Shown here one piece after another: positions 7,166 through 12,520 of a DNA stretch of 12,520 nucleotides. Where the stretch lies: positions 1 to 12,520 of the forward strand of contig CAYTKT010000055.1 in the NCBI GenBank assembly GCA_964438605.1. Direction: 5' to 3'. A program made the position numbers and the translations under genes. Below the pieces are notes generated by a model. That model searched no databases and was not told where the DNA came from. It worked only from the letters and a program-made list of their open reading frames with translations. Numbering within the stretch: the stretch's first letter is position 1; each line of letters begins with the position of its first letter. The stretch is from Alangreenwoodia sp964438605 (GTDB taxonomy: Bacteria > Bacillota > Clostridia > Peptostreptococcales > Anaerovoracaceae).

Positions 7166-8893
7166 ATGACGAAAAAATATAAAACGTTGCCAATCGGCAT
7201 AGAAGATTTTAAGGAAATCATAGAAGCAAGGTACTATTATGTGGATAAGACTTTGTTAATCCAAGATCTTCTTGATCATTTATCGAAAGTCACGCTCTTC
7301 ACGCGCCCCAGACGATTTGGAAAAACTTTGAACATGAGTATGCTGAAATATTTCTTTGAAGATACTTGGGACGAAGCATTAAACGCGGAAAACCACGCCA
7401 TTTTTGAGAATTTGAAAATCATGGACGCCGGCGAGGAGTATACAGAGCAGATGCAGCAGTATCCGGTGATCTCGCTGACGCTGAAATCAGCGAAGCAGGA
7501 TATATTTGAAGATGCGTATTTTAAAATGAAAACAGAAATTCTTTACGAATTTAAACGTCATCGGAGAATTCTGGAAAGCGATCGTTTGCTCGATTCTGAA
7601 AAAGAATTGTACCGGCGGCTGATGGATGGGACGGCAGGTTTGGCCGAATATTCCGGTGCGCTGAAGTTTTTAAGCGAATGTATTTTTTCAGCGACCGGAC
7701 AGAAGTGTATCATTCTGATCGACGAATACGATGTTCCGCTGGAAAACGCATATTTTCACGGTTTTTATGACCGGATGATCTCATTTATCCGCTCGCTGTT
7801 TGAATCGGCGCTCAAGACAAATCCGAATCTCGAATTTGCGGTGATTACGGGCTGTCTGCGCATCAGCCGTGAGAGCATTTTCACTGGTTTAAATAATTTG
7901 CGTATCGTTTCTATCCTCAATAAAGATTACGGAGAGTATTTCGGCTTTACGTCGCAGGAAGTGGAGACGATGGCATCGTATTATGGCGCGGAAGAACGAA
8001 TGGACGACATCCGCAGGTGGTACGACGGCTATCTTTTCGGAAATTCCGAAGTATATAATCCGTGGAGCGTCGTCAACTTCATGGCGGACCTGCGCACAGA
8101 CAAAAGCGCTTTTGTCCGGCCTTACTGGGCGAACACGAGTTCCAACGAAATCGTGCGCGATCTGATTCGCCATGCGGACAGTACGGCGCGAGAGGAACTG
8201 GAAACGCTGATCGCGGGCGGAACGCTGAAAAAACCGCTCCACGAAGACATCACTTACGGAGAGATCAACGAAAATCAGGACAATCTGTGGAATTTTCTGT
8301 TCTTCACCGGCTATTTGAAGAGCTTGTCGACGGAGATCGACAAACGGAGGATTTTTGCCGAACTGACGATCCCAAACGACGAAGTTCTGTCGATTTATGA
8401 GGAGAAAATCAGCGAATGGTTTGACGAGCAGATAAAAACGCGGGATCTAACCTCTTTGTACCAGGCGATGCTGGAGGGTGACGCGGAAACGCTGCAAAAG
8501 GAGTTAACGAAACTGCTGAAGCAGACGATCAGCTATATGGACAGTCCGGAAGCATTCTACCACGGTTTCCTGGCTGGCGTCCTGGTAAATATGGAGCGGA
8601 ATTACCGTGTAAAATCGAACCGCGAATCAGGAAAAGGACGCTATGATCTCTGCATATTCCACAGTGTAGACACCGAAAAACCAGCGGCCGTTATCGAACT
8701 GAAACTGGCGGAAAACGTCGGCAAACGCAGCATGGAAACGGCGGCCCTGGAAGCGCTGGCGCAGATCAACAGCAAAGAGTATGACGAGGAACTGGCGATC
8801 GAAGGTTACACGGAGTGCTGGCATATCGGCATCGCCTTTTTCCGCAAACAGTGCTGCGTGAAGATGGAAAAGGCACAGATCGAGATCGAGTAA
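7166..8893 (+). CDS. AAA-ATPase-like protein with C-terminal PD-(D/E)XK nuclease domain (PF09820/PF08011 type)
   Basis: This is an intact 575-residue member of a family widely amplified in anaerobic bacteria; its biological role is not established. The opening YKTLPIGIEDFKEII, then YYVDKTLLI, is the family signature. A Walker A-like loop RPRRFGKT is at 47-54. Walker B IILIDEYD ends at 186-189. A sensor-like RISRESIFTGLNNL follows around 231-244. The C-terminal nuclease fold carries D494 (GRYDL) and E511-x-K513 (IELK), the expected PD-(D/E)XK residues, so both sites look active. Promoter (7114-7142) and ribosome site (GGAGG, 7154-7158) are strong, and the gene forms a single transcription unit facing the leftward SLH gene. 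Two relics of the same family lie nearby at 1010-1311 and 5967-6092, suggesting repeated gain and loss. A DNA-acting nuclease or defence role is inference only. Confidence 0.93.
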   Translation: MTKKYKTLPIGIEDFKEIIEARYYYVDKTLLIQDLLDHLSKVTLFTRPRRFGKTLNMSMLKYFFEDTWDEALNAENHAIFENLKIMDAGEEYTEQMQQYPVISLTLKSAKQDIFEDAYFKMKTEILYEFKRHRRILESDRLLDSEKELYRRLMDGTAGLAEYSGALKFLSECIFSATGQKCIILIDEYDVPLENAYFHGFYDRMISFIRSLFESALKTNPNLEFAVITGCLRISRESIFTGLNNLRIVSILNKDYGEYFGFTSQEVETMASYYGAEERMDDIRRWYDGYLFGNSEVYNPWSVVNFMADLRTDKSAFVRPYWANTSSNEIVRDLIRHADSTAREELETLIAGGTLKKPLHEDITYGEINENQDNLWNFLFFTGYLKSLSTEIDKRRIFAELTIPNDEVLSIYEEKISEWFDEQIKTRDLTSLYQAMLEGDAETLQKELTKLLKQTISYMDSPEAFYHGFLAGVLVNMERNYRVKSNRESGKGRYDLCIFHSVDTEKPAAVIELKLAENVGKRSMETAALEALAQINSKEYDEELAIEGYTECWHIGIAFFRKQCCVKMEKAQIEIE

Positions 8894-9009
8894 CCAAGTC
8901 GACAATTCAGTTCTGTCAAATCAACTAACTGTGCGTTCTTTCATGCGAAACGTCCATTCAATCTGCTTCAGACTGCCATCAGTTTTTAATGCACAGATAT
9001 GACCCGCCG

Positions 9010-10677
9010 TCACGCTGCATCCGTGATAATGTTCTCACAAAAGTTCTTCAGGAACTGTGCCGTTTCGGCTCTCGTCGCCGTTCCCAGAGGATCGAGACGT
9101 CCGTCATCTTTTCCCTGTATCAGACCGCTGCCAAGCGCCCATTTCATCGGTTCGACGGCGTAACTGCCTACGGTCGCTCCGTCGCAAAAGGTTGCCAATA
9201 TGTCGCTATGATCGATGTTTGTTTCCACGCTTTTGACTTTAAAATTTCTCCGTTCCGCATAGCGGCAGAAAAGCGTCGTCATCTGCTCGCGTGTGATCGC
9301 ATCATTCGGCCTGAAGTATCCGGACCCGTCACCATTAACAATGCCCTCTTTGCTCGCCCAGATGATCGCATCTGTATACCACTCATTGTCCGAAACATCG
9401 AAAAAAGCTGCGGAGAAATCGTTTTCCGGAGAGCCTTCCATGCGGTAAAGGATCGTCACCAGCATTGCACGGCTCAATTGCTGATCCGGCGAAAAAGTTC
9501 GCATTTCCATTTCTTCATTAGCATCCGACGTTTTCGAGTGCCCGTCAAGGATGGCGGTGAAATCTTTCATTTCCATCTGTTCTCCAGCACCCGACGTTCC
9601 CTGCATCAGACCCCGGTTCGCAACATATTCCACAGCGTCAAAATACCAGCTGTTTATGCTGACATCCACAAAACTCGCTGCGGTACTGTCGGTCGGAACG
9701 ATGTTATCCAAGACATCATTTCCAGCAAAAGTGCCGCTCTGACCGATGTCTCCCGGCATCTCACCGACTGAAGGAGTGCCGCTCTGTTCTGTTCCGGAAC
9801 CGGCAGACGTACCCGTCCCTCCACTTTCCATAAGGACCTCATTCGGAGCACCATCCGACTCATCGCCAGACGGGCCGCTGCCTTCCAGCACACCACTCCC
9901 TGAAACGCTGCCGCCTCCGAACGCCGCGTCAAAAGCAAGCACCGCATTGTAAACAGAGAGAATCTTTGCTCCGTATCCGTGATCTGTCGCCCATTTCCCG
10001 GCCAGGCCCCCGATCGTTGACGCACTTCCTTTGGTCACCAGATCGTATCGCGGGTCGACGCATGGATTACTCAGTCCCTCTCCACTGGCATAAGCTTTCA
10101 GGTGTTGGATCTGTGCGCGGACGCCGGTCTGTGCGTCAGGGAAACTTGCTCCGGCTGCCCCGCCGCCAACCGCTCCGATCCCCGCGAAATTATTCTGCGT
10201 ATAACTCACATCTCCTGTAAATTTCCAGTAATTCGTTTCCAAACAGGACTGGCAGAACGCCAGATCGCCGCGCACTCCTTCCGCACTTCCCTCATCTAAA
10301 TACAACTGCGCCAGTTCCATTGCATTTACGCCATTCAGTTTTGGAGAACTGTTTTTCGAGAGCAGAAATGCGGCCAGCGTATCCGCGCCGACCACGTTTT
10401 CCCCCATGATCGCGATGTCGTCGCCCTGCACAGATGCTCCGTTCGTTACCGCCACATCGAAACTTTTGCTTTCCGTATGTAACACCGGCAGCAGCGGACC
10501 TATGATTGTCCACGCTCCAAACATAACGACGGCGATGAGTGCGATCCCCGTCGTCACTTTTTTTCTTTTTTTCTGATACATATTTCCTTTTCTCTTTTCC
10601 ATTTGCTCCTTTTGCTCCTTCTTTTCCTGTTCTTTTTGCTCCGATCTTCCACATCCTGACAGATCATGTTCTGCCAT
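9010..10677 (-). CDS. Membrane-anchored glucosaminidase-like wall protein with three SLH repeats
   Basis: The protein has 555 residues from ATG 10677. Order: low-complexity KEQ-rich start (1-32); Lys-rich stretch and one hydrophobic segment (about 41-66, VTTGIALIAVVMFGAW) acting as signal or anchor; glucosaminidase-like domain (about 96-252) with LAFCQSCLETNYW, then YTQNNFAGIGAVGG, E147 being the likely catalytic Glu; Gly/Ser-rich linker (253-334); three SLH repeats (335-418, 424-478, 488-551). SLH repeats bind wall polymers, so it probably cleaves peptidoglycan glycan strands outside the cell. The start is uncertain. ATG 10677 has only a poor ribosome site. M26 (10602) follows tandem AAGGAG-like sequences created by the KEQ repeats, and M33 (10581) begins a classic Lys-rich export signal. 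The same frame stays open upstream to about 10947 without a start codon. SLH1 contains a tandem duplication. Confidence 0.88.
   Translation of the reverse strand: MAEHDLSGCGRSEQKEQEKKEQKEQMEKRKGNMYQKKRKKVTTGIALIAVVMFGAWTIIGPLLPVLHTESKSFDVAVTNGASVQGDDIAIMGENVVGADTLAAFLLSKNSSPKLNGVNAMELAQLYLDEGSAEGVRGDLAFCQSCLETNYWKFTGDVSYTQNNFAGIGAVGGGAAGASFPDAQTGVRAQIQHLKAYASGEGLSNPCVDPRYDLVTKGSASTIGGLAGKWATDHGYGAKILSVYNAVLAFDAAFGGGSVSGSGVLEGSGPSGDESDGAPNEVLMESGGTGTSAGSGTEQSGTPSVGEMPGDIGQSGTFAGNDVLDNIVPTDSTAASFVDVSINSWYFDAVEYVANRGLMQGTSGAGEQMEMKDFTAILDGHSKTSDANEEMEMRTFSPDQQLSRAMLVTILYRMEGSPENDFSAAFFDVSDNEWYTDAIIWASKEGIVNGDGSGYFRPNDAITREQMTTLFCRYAERRNFKVKSVETNIDHSDILATFCDGATVGSYAVEPMKWALGSGLIQGKDDGRLDPLGTATRAETAQFLKNFCENIITDAA
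9466..9597 (-). repeat. Two tandem 66-bp (22-residue) units inside the first SLH repeat
   Basis: Unit 1 is 9597-9532 (residues 361-382, beginning TSGAGEQMEMKDF) and unit 2 is 9531-9466 (383-404, beginning TSDANEEMEMRTF). They are directly adjacent and equal in length. The 5' half agrees at 25 of 33 bases by hand alignment, and the 3' half has diverged. Unit 2 continues into the conserved SPDQQLSRAM of the SLH repeat and is native. Unit 1 is the extra copy that makes SLH1 about 22 residues longer than SLH2. Confidence 0.75.
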
Positions 10678-10965
10678 ACTTTCTTTTCGTCTTTTTTCAA
10701 TCCGACCGAACGCTTTCCCCGCTGTATCGCTTCTATTTTCATAAAGACGTGAGTATATCTGTATCTGAGCGAAATCAATCTGTCTCTCGGTATTGACGAT
10801 AACACGATCCGCGTCTGCAAATGCCGTATTCCGCCCATTAGTTTCAACGCTGAGCGCCGGACCGTCCCCATATCTGCCGTATCCTGAGCGAATACAGAAA
10901 CGGCTAAAAAGGTAAAAGCGGCACAGACAAGCGGCTCCACCGTTATTTCACAACTTCATTTGCAT
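10678..10965 (-). pseudogene. Broken secretory N-terminal region in front of the SLH/glucosaminidase gene
   Basis: Two reading frames share this stretch. From GTG 10940 one frame reads EPLVCAAFTFLAVSVFAQ, a convincing signal-peptide core, but becomes Arg/Lys-rich and unnatural after about residue 25. From about 10870 onward the frame of the downstream SLH gene reads protein-like sequence (GPALSVETNGRNTAFADADR, later IDFAQIQIYSRLYENRSD) without any start codon, straight into ATG 10677. Further upstream, ATG 10965 reads MQMKL before a TGA in that same frame. Two small frame changes (near 10950 and 10870) would give one secreted protein. I infer a frameshifted N-terminus, either of the SLH protein itself or of a former upstream gene now fused to it. 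Sequencing error or deliberate translational control are alternatives. Confidence 0.5.
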
Positions 10966-10975
10966 AACTCTCTTC

Positions 10976-11008
10976 TAAAAAAATCATTTACAGCACTTTT
11001 CCGCTGTA
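10976..11008 (-). terminator. Terminator-like hairpin in the leader of the SLH transcript
   Basis: On the minus strand, TACAGC (11008-11003) pairs with GCTGTA (10994-10989) around an 8-base loop and is followed by AATGATTTTTTTA. It lies between the strong promoter at 11189-11217 and the first possible start codons at 10965-10940, so it could attenuate or terminate the transcript before the gene. The stem is only six pairs, so strength is uncertain. Another possible hairpin (GTCTGA/TCAGAC) lies upstream in the same leader near 11050-11080. I could not match the leader to a known riboswitch class. Confidence 0.45.
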
Positions 11009-11188
11009 CTTTATATGATCAGGTTCCCGCACCCGTGCGACATCTTCCCCTGTCTGAAAAGATAGTATTTCCCCTCAGACAAATTTAACTTTCATTTAAG
11101 CGTACCAACGCATGAAATATACGCGAACGATTCCCGTGTACTCTGCGGCTTCTTTATGTTACACGTTTTCGACGAAATGACGAAATAT

Positions 11189-11217
11189 AGTATAGAATAA
11201 TTTCCCTTATCTGTCAA
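11189..11217 (-). promoter_or_regulatory. Strong sigma-A promoter firing leftward toward the SLH gene
   Basis: On the minus strand a perfect TTGACA (11217-11212) and TATACT (11194-11189, five of six) are separated by exactly 17 bases. Transcription would start near 11182, leaving a leader of roughly 220 bases before ATG 10965. No other leftward gene lies between it and the SLH region. Confidence 0.8.
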
Positions 11218-11369
11218 GAGATGTGGAATTTGGGGAACGTGTCGAGATTTTGCAGGGAAATGAACCGCGAAAATTCCTTATGAAAATTGTCCAGATATAG
11301 TGATCGATGAGACAGACTGAACGAACGGTGACAGGAAATCCGTCACGTTCGTGCTCTTTCCTTACATAA

Positions 11370-11729
11370 TTTATAAGATTTGAAAGCCCACAGACTTTGT
11401 CTCTCTCCGTGCCTCCTGACTTCATTCAAAATTTCACAAGGGCTGGTTTCAGTTTCATTGAAGCGCTTCTCAGCATCAACCCCACCGAAGTAAAAGATGC
11501 CGTCTTGTTTGTACTGCGCTTTATCTCGGAGCTTCCTTATGTATCAGACAGCGCACATAAAAGCGGACTGGCGGATTAAACGAATCTGTTCCGGGCTTTA
11601 GATTCCGTCGAAAAGTTTGATGAACTCTTTTACATGATAAATAGAGGAGTGTCTTATGCAGTGAAGGCATATTTGACAGGCGGCGCGCCAGTTATCGGCG
11701 GCGCAAGTTGCAACTGCATGTTCTGTTAG
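11370..11729 (+). pseudogene. Unrecognised reading frame interrupted by one stop (possible gene relic)
   Basis: The frame is open from 11370 to TAG 11727 except for a TAA at 11577. Before it the frame reads FIEALLSINPTEVKDAVLFV and LRFISELPYVSDSAHKSGLA. After it the frame reads TNLFRALDSVEKFDELFYMI and VSYAVKAYLTGGAPVIGGAS, ending CNCMFC. Composition is protein-like on both sides of the stop, but there is no ATG or ribosome site at the left end and I recognise no family. The minus strand over the same stretch is interrupted more often. Its position just before the HNH relic suggests a decayed phage gene, but chance openness cannot be excluded. Confidence 0.3.
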
Positions 11730-11826
11730 AAGAAAAGAATAAGAATGATTCCTGATACATTTCATTTTAAGTGAATAAGAAAAGAAAAAGAAAGTAAGAA
11801 AAGAATAAAAGAAGGAAGTTAATACT

Positions 11827-12268
11827 ATTCCATGTAAACCAAAGAAACTATGACGCTATCCGGGTTGCGGAGTTGACGCATGGAAGATTTCGTGACAAGC
11901 ACGCGAAACTCGAAGCACGGAATGATGAAAAGTATCAGCGCGTACCGGAAATAAAACGGCGATATGGTCACGCATAGGAAATTATCCGTGACAGATATAT
12001 TCATACAAACCCTTTCTGTGAATTGTGTTTAGAAGAAACAAATATACTTACGCTGATTTAATCCATCACATTTTTCCGCTATCCGAAGGTGAAACGAAAC
12101 AATGCAAGCAACTTACAATCTCTCTGTTCAAAATGTCATTCGCGATTATACGCGGAGTGTGGGACCCGATGGGGACGGCCCGCTGACTGGGGAGGGGCTA
12201 TAAAAATCCCTAATTGTCAAGTCCTAAGGAACGGGGCGCAAAGTCGCGTGTACGGTTTTTGCAAATAA
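11827..12268 (+). pseudogene. Decayed phage-type HNH endonuclease
   Basis: The fragments follow the order of small phage HNH proteins. They are PCKPKKL then a TGA; RYPGCG; after a frame change THGRFRDKHAKLEARNDEKY and QRVPEIKRRYGHA, a TAG at 11975 where Trp is expected; RDRYIHTNPFCELCLEE; in a shifted frame ADLIHHIFPLSEGE with the HH of the motif; back in frame NNASNLQSLCSKCHSRLYAE. CxxC pairs (CELC and CSKC) and the H-N-H residues can all be found once frames are joined. The start is ATT at 11827 where ATG is expected, with AAGGAAG about ten bases upstream. In phages this gene commonly sits just before the small terminase, so the region is probably a prophage remnant. Three stops or lost codons plus at least three frame changes make it non-functional. 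Confidence 0.8.
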
Positions 12269-12520
12269 TCAAAACCTATTATTTTACTAGGCATTAAAAT
12301 AAAATTAGACAACAAGCAGATGAAATATGAATTGGAAAGCAGAAGGATTCCAAATGATAAAAATGACAGGAATGATTGAAAAAATAGATCAAAAATAGAA
12401 TCAGCGAAAAATGAATCCGAAAATGGTTTTAATTCAGCAAGTGAACCGGATAAAATCTCGAATTCATAGATCAGACCGTCTGAAAAAGATGTTTTTCCGA
12501 AAAAATTAATCTATTGGAAG
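12269..12520 (+). other. A-rich tail continuing the HNH frame through scattered stops
   Basis: No functional gene is visible. The frame of the HNH relic continues after TAA 12266 to the window edge with only TGA 12377 and TAG 12467. It reads a Lys/Asn/Ser/Glu-rich sequence (GIKIKLDNKQMKYELESRR, later KNESENGFNSASEPDKISNS). It may be a relic of the next phage gene or an A-rich stretch that is open by chance. I recognise no family and see no ribosome site. Confidence 0.35.

Noticed and set aside
8989..9771. 260-codon plus-strand frame over the SLH gene
   Set aside because: Shadow frame with no ribosome site or domain. The minus frame shows three SLH repeats and a glucosaminidase-like domain.
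10554..10870. Downstream part of the 128-codon minus frame that starts at GTG 10940
   Set aside because: After its signal-like start it turns into an Arg/Lys-rich sequence typical of a shadow frame, while the SLH frame is protein-like over the same bases.
11008..11180. Leader as a c-di-AMP or c-di-GMP riboswitch
   Set aside because: I could not find the conserved core sequences of either class by eye, so I report only hairpins.

Overview
The window looks like a chromosomal accessory region of a Gram-positive Clostridia-type Bacillota, with Lachnospiraceae as my best guess. This rests on the flavour of MurC, the MocR-type regulator, the tyrosine recombinase, the SpoIID-like C-terminus and the SLH-anchored wall hydrolase. 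No rRNA, tRNA or marker gene fixes the genus. Only murC, the MocR regulator, the AAA-ATPase/PD-(D/E)XK gene and the SLH gene look functional at full length. Much of the rest is decaying mobile or prophage DNA.

Layout, left to right. (1) 1-727, minus: start of a tyrosine recombinase, cut by the window edge, with a long acidic insert inside its core-binding domain. (2) 877-908: terminator-like hairpin. (3) 1010-1311, minus: N-terminal relic of an AAA-ATPase-like gene. (4) 1312-1962: no clear gene, ending in the murC promoter and RBS. (5) 1963-3345, plus: murC. (6) 3462-3508: perfect 22-bp inverted repeat between convergent murC and the next gene. (7) 3497-4897, minus: MocR/PdxR-type GntR-aminotransferase regulator with a likely TTG start. 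(8) 5121-5708, minus: a short ORF whose last ~40 residues are the SpoIID/LytB C-terminal motif, preceded by three 20-residue repeats. (9) 5967-6092 and 6093-6645, minus: C-terminal relic of a second AAA-ATPase-like gene joined in frame to a decayed IS30-family transposase. (10) 7166-8893, plus: intact AAA-ATPase-like/PD-(D/E)XK gene with its own promoter. (11) 9010-10677, minus: membrane-anchored glucosaminidase-like protein with three SLH repeats, the first holding a 22-residue tandem duplication. Upstream lie a broken secretory N-terminus, a leader with a terminator-like hairpin and a strong sigma-A promoter. (12) 11370-12520, plus: an unrecognised broken reading frame, a decayed phage-type HNH endonuclease and an A-rich tail that continues the same frame through three stops.

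How it fits together: murC (peptidoglycan precursor synthesis) and the SLH/glucosaminidase protein (wall remodelling) are housekeeping or surface functions. The recombinase, IS30 relic, HNH relic and three copies of the AAA/PD-(D/E)XK family mark repeated insertion and decay. The most unusual observation is that three unrelated proteins (recombinase, SpoIID-like, SLH) each carry an in-frame insert inside or beside a conserved domain, and each insert contains imperfect copies of the adjoining conserved motif. This suggests recurrent tandem duplication of coding DNA followed by drift to hydrophilic, low-complexity sequence.
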